Shown: in pieces, positions 1 to 7,019 of the stretch | Layout of the letters: the number at the start of each line of letters is the position of its first letter | How positions within the stretch are numbered: position 1 is the stretch's first letter | NCBI GenBank assembly: GCA_964649825.1 | Contig: CAZYQW010000015.1 | Coordinates: 1-8,995, forward strand | Source: CAZYQW01 sp964649825 | GTDB lineage: Bacteria; Planctomycetota; B15-G4; JADJEK01 | DNA: 8,995 nt | Direction: 5' to 3' | Notes under the pieces: generated by a model | What the model saw: the letters and a program-made list of their open reading frames with translations, nothing else | Databases searched by the model: none | Told to the model about the DNA's origin: nothing | Translations under genes and position numbers: made by a program

Positions 1-167
1 CCCTTAGGGTTCGCGCAAGAAGAACTTCGCATCCACGCGCAGCAATCGCCGCCGAGGGCAAGGCGCGACGACGAAGCGTATTGGTGGATACGCTGAGGAG
101 GAGCAACGCAGCCATCGGCGGCGAGGGCAAGCGAGATGCGAAGTGATTCTTGCGCGGGCCCTAACGG
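1..167. repeat. Composite nested palindromic repeat (MITE-like or structured 3' end)
   Basis: Read directly: arm 1-33 is an imperfect inverted repeat of 135-167, with 28 of 33 positions complementary. Two of the five mismatches would be G-U pairs in a plus-strand RNA. Inside lie direct repeats 38-62 and 107-131 (22 of 25 identical), placed at mirror positions. Their cores form a perfect 10-bp inverted repeat, 46-55 (TCGCCGCCGA) with 115-124 (TCGGCGGCGA). At the centre AGCGTAT (75-81) pairs with ATACGCT (88-94) around a 6-nt loop. All three inverted pairs centre near 84-85. The left arm reaches the window edge, so the element may extend further. The right arm overlaps the last codons of the permease gene. 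It has no coding capacity that I can support. It could be a MITE or REP-like element, or act as the operon's 3' hairpin. No T-tract typical of an intrinsic terminator is visible. The structure is certain; its identity is inference. Confidence 0.8.
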
Positions 168-1012
168 TTCAGTCCGGCCGGGGCTCGCGAGCGCCCCGCG
201 ACTCCCGCGAGCACCAGCAGGGTGACCGCATAGGGAAGCACCAGGAAGAACTGATACGGCACCGCGCTCCCGCGGGCCTGGAACTGGAACTGGAGCGCTC
301 CGACCGCGCCGAAGAGAAGGGCCGCGACCAGGACCCCTCCCGCGCGCCAGCGCCCGCAGACGACGACGGCGAGCGCGACGAATCCACGGCCGGCTGTCAT
401 CTCCTCGACGAACGTGCGGGCCTGCGCCAGACAGAGATGCGCACCGGCGAGAGCCGCCATCGCTCCTCCGAAGCACAGCGCGAGCGTGCGGATACGCGGC
501 ACCGGTACACCGAGCGCACGAGCCGCCTCGGCATTCTCGCCACACGCGCGGAGCCGCAGACCCGGCCGCGTCCGAAACAGGAAGAACGCGAGGGCCGGGA
601 CGAGGAGGAGCGCCGCGACCGGCAGGAGCAGGCGCGGCAACGGTGCGACCAGCAACGCGTCGCCGGTCCTCCCATAGAGAAGGTCACGCCCGGCCGCCGT
701 CGCGCCGATGGCGAGAAGGGTGAGCGCGGTCCCGGCCACCACGGCGTCGACCCTCAGAAAGACGACGAGCCACGCGAAGAGGAGGGCGAACGCGGCCCCG
801 GCGATCGGCGCGGTGACGAGGGCGAGCTCCGGCCGGCCGCTCGTCTCGCAGGTGACGAACGCCACGAAGCAGCCGGCCAGCATCATCCCCTCGAGCCCGA
901 TGTTGAGGACGCCGGCCCGTTCGACGACCAGCTCGCCGAGGGCGGCGAGCAGGAGCGGCGTCGCCGTCATCAGCGCGGCGATGAAGAACGCGGTCAGGAG
1001 GTCGACGGTCAC
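161..1012 (-). CDS. BMP-type ABC importer, second permease subunit (YufQ/NupC-like)
   Basis: Inner-membrane permease of a BMP-family (nucleoside-type) ABC importer, pairing with the permease encoded just upstream. The 283-aa protein is almost entirely hydrophobic. It carries the family hallmark ELVVERAGVLNIGLEGMML (about 27-45), the cytoplasmic coupling-loop motif RPGLRLRACGENAEAARALG (about 149-168), and TAGRGFVALAVVVCGRW (about 206-222). The start is GTG at 1012-1010, which overlaps the upstream TGA in a GTGA junction and has GGGAGG 7 nt before it, so translation is probably coupled. Family members usually end in a motif like APAALGxPY plus a few residues. Here the protein stops at RAPAGLNR, and its TAG lies inside the right arm of the 1-167 repeat. 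A short C-terminal loss is therefore likely, probably without effect on the membrane core. The family is confident; the substrate is inferred from the family only. Confidence 0.93.
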   Translation of the reverse strand: MTVDLLTAFFIAALMTATPLLLAALGELVVERAGVLNIGLEGMMLAGCFVAFVTCETSGRPELALVTAPIAGAAFALLFAWLVVFLRVDAVVAGTALTLLAIGATAAGRDLLYGRTGDALLVAPLPRLLLPVAALLLVPALAFFLFRTRPGLRLRACGENAEAARALGVPVPRIRTLALCFGGAMAALAGAHLCLAQARTFVEEMTAGRGFVALAVVVCGRWRAGGVLVAALLFGAVGALQFQFQARGSAVPYQFFLVLPYAVTLLVLAGVAGRSRAPAGLNR

Positions 1013-2055
1013 GCGGACACCTCCCGGGAATCAGCGCTCCGGCGCGACGCGAGCCGCTCCTTCACGCGCGGCGACTCGAGCCCGAGCAGGACGACCAGGG
1101 CGACACCCTGCAACACGTAGGCGAAGCCGTTCGACACGAACCCGGCCCGCTGCATCGCCGCCGCTCCGGCGTCGAGCGCCGCGAAGAAGAGCGCGGCGAG
1201 AAGGACGCCGGCCGGCGACAGGCGTCCGAGCAGCGCGACCGCGATCGCGGTGTAGCCGACGCCGGCCGACGGGTGCTCGTAGAGGCGATGGGTCACGCCG
1301 CAGATCTCGATCCCTCCGGCCAGGCCCGCGAGCGCGCCCGAGACGAGAAACACGATCGTCAAGTCGCGGACGACCGGGAAGCCCGCCAGCCGCGCCGCCC
1401 GCGGCGCCGCCCCCGCCGCTCGCATCCGAAGGCCGAACGTAGTGCGCCGTACGAGGAGCCAGACGATCGGAACCGCGACGGCGGCGAGCAGGACGCCGGC
1501 ATGCAGGCGCGGCCAGAAGATCGGGAGCGCCGCATCGGCCGGAATCGGAGCGGAGCGAGGATACGCGCGGGCCTCCTCCTGCAAAGCGCCGTGGACCGCG
1601 CCGCTCACGGTGTAGATCATCACGAAGTTCAAGAGCAGCGTCGCGAGCACCTCGGGCACCGAGCGGCGCAGGTGGAGCCATGCGGCGACGAGCGCGAGCA
1701 GCCCACCGCCGAGGGTCGCCGCGGCCAGCGTAGCGACGCGGCCCGTCCCGCCGAGCGTCGCCGCCGCCGTCGCGGCGAGCATGCCGGCGAGGATCTGTCC
1801 CTCCGCCCCGATGTTGAACAGTCCCGCGCGGAACGAGAGCGCGACGGAGAGCGCGGAGAGGCAGAGCGGCACGGCGACGATCAGGGTCTCGGTGATCCCA
1901 TAGCGCGTCCCGAGGGCACCGGTCACGAACGCGCGGCTCGCACGGGCGACGTCGACGCCGGTGGCCCAGAGGATGATCGCGCCGACCACGAGCGCGAGGG
2001 TCGCCGCGATCATCGATGACGCGAACGATGACGCGACCGAGCGGCCCCCGGTCAC
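1009..2055 (-). CDS. BMP-type ABC importer, first permease subunit (YufP/NupB-like)
   Basis: Integral-membrane subunit that forms the translocation pore with the downstream permease. It is 348 aa, about normal for the family. Recognisable motifs are SFRAGLFNIGAEGQ (74-87), EVLATLLLNF (135-144), the ATPase-coupling loop TTFGLRMRAAGAAPRAARLAGF (205-226; read with its flanks at 203-226) and GYTAIAVALLGRLSPAGV (about 268-284). The last corresponds to the IAVALLGRxxPxGI segment usual in this family. The GTG start at 2055-2053 overlaps the ATPase gene's TGA (GTGA). The only nearby Shine-Dalgarno-like sequence is a G-run (2062-2067) and a GAGG set very close to the start, so coupling to the ATPase probably drives initiation. 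Its stop overlaps the next gene's GTG in the same way. The role is confident; the actual solute cannot be read from the sequence. Confidence 0.94.
   Translation of the reverse strand: MTGGRSVASSFASSMIAATLALVVGAIILWATGVDVARASRAFVTGALGTRYGITETLIVAVPLCLSALSVALSFRAGLFNIGAEGQILAGMLAATAAATLGGTGRVATLAAATLGGGLLALVAAWLHLRRSVPEVLATLLLNFVMIYTVSGAVHGALQEEARAYPRSAPIPADAALPIFWPRLHAGVLLAAVAVPIVWLLVRRTTFGLRMRAAGAAPRAARLAGFPVVRDLTIVFLVSGALAGLAGGIEICGVTHRLYEHPSAGVGYTAIAVALLGRLSPAGVLLAALFFAALDAGAAAMQRAGFVSNGFAYVLQGVALVVLLGLESPRVKERLASRRSADSREVSA
1020..1025 (-). promoter_or_regulatory. Ribosome binding site of the second permease
   Basis: GGGAGG on the minus strand lies 7 nt before the GTG at 1012-1010, inside the last codons of the upstream permease gene. 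It supports a GTG start that overlaps the upstream stop codon. Confidence 0.8.
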
Positions 2056-3560
2056 GCCTCGCCCCCCGACATCGCACGGCCGACACGTGCACGGTCGACG
2101 CCACTCGGCAGCTCGGCGACGACGCGCCCGCCCAGCAGCACGAGGATGCGGTCGGCGAGGTCCGACACCTCGTCCAGGTCGGTCGACACGAGCACCACGG
2201 CCGCGCCGGCCGCCGCGATCCGCTCGATCTCGTCGTGGACGAACGCGGTCGCCGCGAGGTCTAGCCCACGCGTCGGGTTGGCGAGGAGGAGGACTCGCGG
2301 CTGCTCGGCGAGCTCCCGCGCGAGCACCACGCGCTGCTGGTTGCCGCCCGACAGGGTCGCCGCGGGATCGTCGGCCCGACCGCCCCGCACCGCGAACCGC
2401 TCCATGAGCTCGCGCGCCCGCTCGAGGACGGCGCGACGCGGCAGGAACGGACCGACCGCCGCGTGACGCAGGCGCTCGCGCGAGAGGAGCAGGTTCTCCC
2501 CGATGGCCAGCGGCAGCGCGAGCCCCTCCGTCCGGCGGTCCTCGGGCACGACGGCCACCCCGAGCTCGCGCGCGCGCGCCGGCGTCGCGGGATCGAGGGG
2601 CACGCCGTCGATGACGACGCGCCCCGACGCGGGCGCGATGAGCCCACCGATCGCCTCGAGGAGCGCGCGTTGGCCGTTGCCGTCGACGCCGGCCACTCCC
2701 ACGATCTCGCCGCGCGCGACGCGAAACGACACGTGGCGGAGCCCGACCGCACCGTCTCGCGACGGCGTGGCCAACGCGGCGGCTTCGAGCCCGTTCCCGC
2801 CGCGCCGTGCTTCGGTGCGCGCGAGACGCGGCGCGCGAGCGGACACGCCGCCGACCATCGCCTCGGAGAGGCGTTCACGATCGAATCCGCCGCGCCGCGC
2901 CTCGAACGCCGCCGCGCCGCGACGCAGCACCACGACGCGATCCGCGACCCGCTCCACCTCGGGGAGTCGATGCGTGATGTAGACGATCGCGACGCCGCGG
3001 GCGGCGAGCGCGCGGACCTCCGCGAGCAGACGTTCCGCCTCGCCCGGCGTGAGGACCGCCGTCGCCTCGTCGAGCACGAGGAGCGAGACGCCCGCCGCGA
3101 GCGCGCGCACCACCTCCACGCGCTGCCGTTCGCCGACGCCGAGACCGTCGCCGCGCCGATGCGGCTCTGGCAACGAGAGGGCGGCGCGAGCCGCGGCCTG
3201 CGACGCGCGAGCGTGGAGCACCGACCTCGTGAGCAGGAACGGCCCCGCGTCGCGGCCGAGCTCGAGGTTCTCCGCCACGGAGAGCGCGTCGATCACGGTG
3301 TCGTGCTGGTGGACCATGCCGATCCCGAGGCGCGCCGCGTCGCGCGGCGAACGGATCTCGACCGGGACGCCGTCGAGCCGAATCTCGCCGGCGTCGGGGG
3401 CGAGCACGCCGGAGAGCACTCGGACCAGCGTCGTCTTCCCCGCGCCGTTCTCGCCGAGCAACGCGACCACCTCGCCGCGCTCGACCTCGAGGTCGACTCC
3501 GGCGAGCGCGGTGAACGCGCCGAAGCGCTTCACGACGCCGGTCATGCGCAGGAACGGCAC
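2052..3560 (-). CDS. BMP-type ABC importer, tandem ATP-binding protein
   Basis: Cytoplasmic energising subunit, 502 aa, with two fused nucleotide-binding domains as in RbsA/YufO/NupA-type ATPases. Domain 1 (about 1-238) has Walker A GENGAGKT (36-43), Q-loop Q85, a signature GVGERQR (141-147), Walker B LLVLDEAT (160-167) and H-loop H197. Domain 2 (about 255-502) has a degenerate Walker A, GVDGNGQ (291-297), with Gln for Lys. It keeps an intact signature LSGGNQQR (403-410), but Walker B reads LLLANPTRGLD with Ala-Asn for Asp-Glu. Such asymmetry, with one hydrolytic and one degenerate site, is normal for this family, which usually has Ala-Gln at that last spot. The start chosen is GTG at 3560, 7 nt after the NUDIX stop, with no clear Shine-Dalgarno. 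An ATG at codon 6 (3545) is an alternative. Tight spacing and overlaps place it in the same transcript as its neighbours. Confidence 0.95.
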   Translation of the reverse strand: MPFLRMTGVVKRFGAFTALAGVDLEVERGEVVALLGENGAGKTTLVRVLSGVLAPDAGEIRLDGVPVEIRSPRDAARLGIGMVHQHDTVIDALSVAENLELGRDAGPFLLTRSVLHARASQAAARAALSLPEPHRRGDGLGVGERQRVEVVRALAAGVSLLVLDEATAVLTPGEAERLLAEVRALAARGVAIVYITHRLPEVERVADRVVVLRRGAAAFEARRGGFDRERLSEAMVGGVSARAPRLARTEARRGGNGLEAAALATPSRDGAVGLRHVSFRVARGEIVGVAGVDGNGQRALLEAIGGLIAPASGRVVIDGVPLDPATPARARELGVAVVPEDRRTEGLALPLAIGENLLLSRERLRHAAVGPFLPRRAVLERARELMERFAVRGGRADDPAATLSGGNQQRVVLARELAEQPRVLLLANPTRGLDLAATAFVHDEIERIAAAGAAVVLVSTDLDEVSDLADRILVLLGGRVVAELPSGVDRARVGRAMSGGEA

Positions 3561-3567
3561 GGGACGG

Positions 3568-4155
3568 TCAGACCGCCGTCGCTCGGCGGAGCCACCACAG
3601 GAGAGCCACGAGGGTCTTCGCGTCCTCGACGTGGCCGTCCGCCACGCGTCGTTGGACCTCGCCCTCGGACCACTCCACGACGCGAAGGTCCTCGCCCTCG
3701 CTCACGACGCCGCCGCCCGACCCGACGCGGTGGTCCCCGCGCACTTCGGCGGCGAACAGGTGGACGCGCTCCGACGAGCCGCCCGGCGAGGGGAAGAACC
3801 GCGCGATGACCTCGACCTCCTCCAGCTCGTACCCCGCCTCCTCCCGCGCCTCGCGACGCGCGGTCGCCTCGGCGTCGTCCCCTTCCTCGATCACTCCCGC
3901 GATCACCTCGGTGAGCCACCCGCGTCCCTTCGTGTGCGTCGGATAGCGAAATTGCTCGACGAGGACGACGCACGCGCGCGCGGGGTCGTGCAGCAGGACC
4001 GCGGCCGACTCGCCCCGCTCGAAGCAGAGGCGGCGTACGGGCGGCGACATCCGGCCGTCGAAGCGTTCGAACGAGACGCGCGCCTCGTCGACCTTGAACG
4101 AATCGTCGAGCAGGCGGCGTGTCGACTCGATCTCGACCCTTCGCTCTTCGCTCAC
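3568..4155 (-). CDS. NUDIX hydrolase, ADP-ribose/ADP-sugar pyrophosphatase-like
   Basis: Predicted cytosolic Mg-dependent hydrolase of nucleoside-diphosphate-X substrates, 195 aa. The NUDIX box spans 87-109: G87, REAREE (101-106) carrying the metal-binding glutamates, then AGY. The position normally Glu six residues after the first Gly is Asp93, a mild deviation. The surroundings match the YffH/AdpP/NudF branch: VEQFRYP (66-72) before the box, SPGGSSERVHLFAAEV (123-138) after it, and a C-terminal HVEDAKTLVALLWW segment. ADP-ribose or a related ADP-sugar is therefore the likeliest substrate, but GDP-mannose or other dinucleotides cannot be excluded. The GTG start has GGAGG 7 nt upstream. It lies 27 nt after the CBS gene and 7 nt before the ABC ATPase, so it is probably co-transcribed. 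The location fits handling of nucleotide products beside a nucleoside-type importer, which is inference. Confidence 0.92.
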   Translation of the reverse strand: MSEERRVEIESTRRLLDDSFKVDEARVSFERFDGRMSPPVRRLCFERGESAAVLLHDPARACVVLVEQFRYPTHTKGRGWLTEVIAGVIEEGDDAEATARREAREEAGYELEEVEVIARFFPSPGGSSERVHLFAAEVRGDHRVGSGGGVVSEGEDLRVVEWSEGEVQRRVADGHVEDAKTLVALLWWLRRATAV

Positions 4156-4162
4156 GGCAGTA

Positions 4163-4167
4163 CCTCC
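4163..4167 (-). promoter_or_regulatory. Ribosome binding site of the NUDIX gene
   Basis: GGAGG on the minus strand is followed by 7 nt and then the GTG at 4155-4153. It lies in the 27-nt gap after the CBS gene and supports the non-ATG start. Confidence 0.8.
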
Positions 4168-4182
4168 GCTTCCAATCGTCGT

Positions 4183-4635
4183 TCACGTCCGATCCGTGCG
4201 GATCCCGCTCGTCCCCGGCGTCAACGCGAGGGCGGCCGCGGCCTGCAAGACGTCGACGACGCGGACGATGCCGACGAACCGTCCACCCTCGACGATCGGA
4301 ATCGAGTGACGACGGCTGCTCGCCGCGCACCTCATCATCTCGACCAGGCCGGCGTTCAACGGGACGACCGACACGTCGCGCACCATGAGGTCGGAGATCG
4401 GGCGGGCGAGCAGGCGATCGCCGAGCGCCGGGTGCTTCGGCGACACTTCGGCGAGGATCTCGCGCGCAGTGACCACGCCGACGAGGGAATCGTCCGCGTC
4501 GACCACGTACGCGACCCGCGGATCGAACGATCTCGCCACCGCGATCATCTCGCAGACCTCACCGACCGTCTGGGTCGGGGCGACTCTCCGCTCGGTCGTG
4601 CGCAGGAGGTCCCGCGCGATCGGCACCGCCGTCAT
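4183..4635 (-). CDS. Small stand-alone CBS-domain-pair protein
   Basis: A 150-aa soluble protein consisting of two CBS motifs (about 9-65 and 79-133), a Bateman module of the kind that binds adenosine nucleotides and regulates a partner. Typical strand-helix endings are visible: AYVVDADDSLVGVVTAREIL (42-61) and HSIPIVEGGRFVGIVRVVDVL (110-130), with DLMVRDVSVVP between them opening the second motif. The frame stays open upstream to 4950, but the start is placed at ATG 4635-4633. That ATG overlaps the SulP TGA (ATGA) and is preceded by a complete AGGAGGTGA Shine-Dalgarno; upstream of it the frame is only an antiphase reading of the SulP gene. The protein is translationally coupled to a SulP transporter that itself ends in CBS-like repeats, so it may regulate or extend that transporter. 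No other catalytic domain is present. The fold is confident; the ligand and partner are inferred. Confidence 0.9.
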   Translation of the reverse strand: MTAVPIARDLLRTTERRVAPTQTVGEVCEMIAVARSFDPRVAYVVDADDSLVGVVTAREILAEVSPKHPALGDRLLARPISDLMVRDVSVVPLNAGLVEMMRCAASSRRHSIPIVEGGRFVGIVRVVDVLQAAAALALTPGTSGIRTDRT

Positions 4636-6896
4636 GACTTCACCTCCTGCGAGAGACCCGCCGCGGCGCGACGTCGCTGCACGAGCGCGATCAACAGCGC
4701 AGGCTGATCGATGAGCCCGCGGATGCGGCCGTCCTTGTCGCAGATCGGAAGGACGTCCATGTCGAGCTCCACCGCGACGCGCAGGAGCTCGCCGAAGGTG
4801 GTCTGGCGCGTCAGGCGCAGGAGCTCGCGGCGCGCGATCGTGGCGATGCGCACCTCGAAACGGCGCCGCAGCGCCGCTTCGAGGCCAGTCGCGGACGTCA
4901 CGTCCTCGTCCGCGCCGATCCCGGTGACCAGCGCGTCCAGGAGGTGCCACGTCGTCAGCTCGCCGGAGAGCTTCCCTTCGCGATCCTGCAGGAAGAGCGG
5001 CAGCGCCTCGGCGAGCTTCTGGGCCTTCTGCATCTCGGACATCAGCCAGAACGCCTCGCGCAGAGGGTGGCGGTCGCCGAATCGGATCGCCTGCGCAGAG
5101 ACGAGCTCCGCGGCGCGCGGCATCGCTCCCTCACCGAGGCGCGTCGCCTCCATCTCGGCCCGGCCGGAGCGCTCGGCGTCCACGATGCTCCAGGCGCGCG
5201 CGTGCGCGAGCTCGAGCGATCGCAGCAGCTTGTTGTCGGCGTAGAAGACGTTGGACTCGCCAATGCGCGCTCGCAGGCCCGAGCTGACGAGGACGTCGTT
5301 CAGATGATCCTCGATCCCGCAGACCACGAGCTTGATCCCTTTCTCGCCGAGGATCGCCAGGAAGTGCTCGAGGATGGCCATCGCGGTGCTGCCGACGGCC
5401 CGCAGGCGCTTCATTCGCAGCACGACGACGCGCGTCTCCGGCGTCAAGCAGCGCAAGAGCTCGTACTCGAGGTCGTCGACCGCGGCGAAGTAGAAGTCTC
5501 CCTCGAGGTTCACCGTCACGACCGGGCTGGGTGCGGCGCGGTTGAACGGAACCTCCTCGAACCCGCCCTCGGGGTGCGGCACGAGCTGCGTGAGGTCGGT
5601 GCGGCTCGTGTCGCGCAAGAGCAGCGCGATCGACATGGCCACGCCGACGAAGATCGCGTACTCGAGCGGCAGCGTGAGCGTCGCGATCAGCGTTCCGACG
5701 AGCACGAAGCGCGAGTTCGACCCGGACCGCCAGACCAGGCGGAGGCGGTTCTTGTCGACCATCGAATACGCCACGACGACCAGCATCCCGGCGAGAGCCG
5801 CCTTCGGGATGTAGTTCGCGACCGGCGCGAGCGCGACGACGGTCAGCGCCGTCCACGCCGCCGAGAAGGCCGCGCCGAGCCGCGAGCGCGCGCCCGAGCG
5901 GTAGCAGACGGTGGTCCGGGTGAACGATCCGGATCCCACCATCGACGAGCAGAACGAGCCGACGAGGTTTGCCGTCCCCTGCCCGACGAACTCGCGGTTG
6001 AAGTCGAGACGTTGACCCGACGACGCGGCGATCGATCGCGAGCTCGATGCGACCTCGCTGAAGCAGAGCAGGGTCAGCGCGAACGCGCCCGAGCCCAGCT
6101 CGCGGGTCAGCTCGTAGTTCGGCGCCAACAGCAGGTCGGGCACGTGGAACATCGCGGCAAGGCTGCCGGCGATCGGCTGGATGTCCCGCACCACGTCGAC
6201 CTTGTCGCTGAAGTCGGGACTGTACCAACCGAACGCATAAGTGACGGCGCCGGTCACGGCCATCCCGATCAACGCGCCGGGCAGACGGCGATCGAGCCGC
6301 GGGAGGATCGCGGTCGCGAGCGCGACGGTCACGCCGATGCCGAGTGCGTAGGGGTTCAGGTGCGGGACCTTCTCCATGGTGGCCGCGAGCACCTCGTGGA
6401 ACCGACCGGTCTGGCTCCCTGCGACCTCGACTCCGAGGATGTTCTTGAGCTGGTTCGCGGCGATCAGCACGCCGGCCCCGGATGCGAACCCGACCACGAC
6501 CGAGTTCGACACGTAGCGGACGATCCCTCCCATTCGGAACAGACCGAACGCAAGCTGGATCACGCCGACCATGAAGGTGAGAAGCACGACGATCTGGAAC
6601 GGTGCGATCGCGTACCGCTCGCGCCAGTGCGCGGTCAGACCGAGAAGGACCATCGCGGACGCGTTCGTCGGGCCGGTGACCAGGTGCGACGAGCTGCCGA
6701 GCACCGCCGCGACGAAGCAGGTCGCGATCGACGCGTAGAGCCCGTAGACGGGCGGCACGTCAGCGATGATCGCGTACGCCATCGCCTGCGGCACCCCGAT
6801 CACCGCGACGGTCAGGCCCGCGATCGCGTCGGCCCGCAAATCCCTGAAGCCGTAGGCGCTCGCTCCGAGATCGAGACCGCCTTCGCTGGTCAACAC
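4632..6896 (-). CDS. SulP-family anion transporter with STAS and C-terminal CBS pair
   Basis: Predicted inner-membrane carrier of sulfate, bicarbonate or another anion (SLC26/SulP family). Residues are numbered from the farthest possible start, GTG at 6995. The membrane domain (about 55-460) opens with the SulP signature GVPQAMAYAIIADVPPVYGLY (67-87) and includes SSHLVTGPTNASAM (102-115). A STAS domain follows (about 485-600), with VGSTAM (534-539) at the spot where STAS anti-sigma antagonists carry the phosphorylated Ser. The tail (about 632-775) has two CBS-like motifs, GRIRGLIDQPALLIAL being the clearest ending. I prefer GTG 6896 (754 aa; or TTG 6893), which follows GAGG. The extra 33 residues from 6995 are Arg/Gly-rich, lack a Shine-Dalgarno and resemble no family sequence. 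The stop overlaps the CBS gene's ATG. The family is certain; the transported ion is not determinable here. Confidence 0.93.
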   Translation of the reverse strand: MLTSEGGLDLGASAYGFRDLRADAIAGLTVAVIGVPQAMAYAIIADVPPVYGLYASIATCFVAAVLGSSSHLVTGPTNASAMVLLGLTAHWRERYAIAPFQIVVLLTFMVGVIQLAFGLFRMGGIVRYVSNSVVVGFASGAGVLIAANQLKNILGVEVAGSQTGRFHEVLAATMEKVPHLNPYALGIGVTVALATAILPRLDRRLPGALIGMAVTGAVTYAFGWYSPDFSDKVDVVRDIQPIAGSLAAMFHVPDLLLAPNYELTRELGSGAFALTLLCFSEVASSSRSIAASSGQRLDFNREFVGQGTANLVGSFCSSMVGSGSFTRTTVCYRSGARSRLGAAFSAAWTALTVVALAPVANYIPKAALAGMLVVVAYSMVDKNRLRLVWRSGSNSRFVLVGTLIATLTLPLEYAIFVGVAMSIALLLRDTSRTDLTQLVPHPEGGFEEVPFNRAAPSPVVTVNLEGDFYFAAVDDLEYELLRCLTPETRVVVLRMKRLRAVGSTAMAILEHFLAILGEKGIKLVVCGIEDHLNDVLVSSGLRARIGESNVFYADNKLLRSLELAHARAWSIVDAERSGRAEMEATRLGEGAMPRAAELVSAQAIRFGDRHPLREAFWLMSEMQKAQKLAEALPLFLQDREGKLSGELTTWHLLDALVTGIGADEDVTSATGLEAALRRRFEVRIATIARRELLRLTRQTTFGELLRVAVELDMDVLPICDKDGRIRGLIDQPALLIALVQRRRAAAGLSQEVKS
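4640..4648 (-). promoter_or_regulatory. Full-length Shine-Dalgarno setting the CBS protein start
   Basis: AGGAGGTGA on the minus strand, complementary to the usual 16S tail, lies within the last codons of the SulP gene (encoding Gln-Glu-Val-Lys). It sits 4 nt before the ATG at 4635. It decides against the longer upstream reading frame. Confidence 0.85.
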
Positions 6897-7019
6897 ATCC
6901 TCGACGTCATCTGTTCGCTCACCTCGAGCGCGTCTCCGTCGTCCGCTTCCTACCGCACGTCCGCGACGCCGAGCATCATGACGGCCCTGCGGCACACGGG
7001 GAAGCGAAATGGTCGCGAG
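6897..7019. other. Intergenic stretch between binding-protein and SulP genes
   Basis: These 123 nt are non-coding if SulP starts at 6896. I see no terminator with a T-run and no convincing -35/-10 pair. The only structure is a short weak hairpin, CGCTC (6916-6920) with GAGCG (6926-6930), near the SulP start. If SulP began at GTG 6995 only 24 nt would remain. Whether the binding-protein transcript reads through into SulP is therefore open. Confidence 0.4.

Noticed and set aside
38..131. CRISPR-like array from the two 25-nt direct repeats
   Set aside because: There are only two copies, 44 nt apart, inside a symmetric palindrome, with no cas genes in the window.
161..167. Intrinsic terminator at the end of the operon
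   Set aside because: The hairpin potential of 1-167 is large, but no run of T follows on the minus strand within the window; a terminator role is possible but not shown.
2052..2810. Degenerate second ATPase site as a sign of a decayed gene
   Set aside because: Loss of the Walker A Lys and Walker B acidic residues in the second half is normal for RbsA/YufO-type tandem ATPases, and the signature LSGGNQQR is intact.
143..4707. Other long plus-strand frames opposite the permease, ATPase and NUDIX genes (e.g. 143-1120, 1273-2019, 2463-3809, 3049-4707)
   Set aside because: All lie opposite well-recognised minus-strand genes, are full of Arg, Pro and Ala, and show no hydrophobic segments or known motifs.
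4636..4950. Longer 255-aa version of the CBS protein
   Set aside because: The extra N-terminus is an out-of-frame reading of the SulP gene, and an ATG with a full Shine-Dalgarno lies at 4635.
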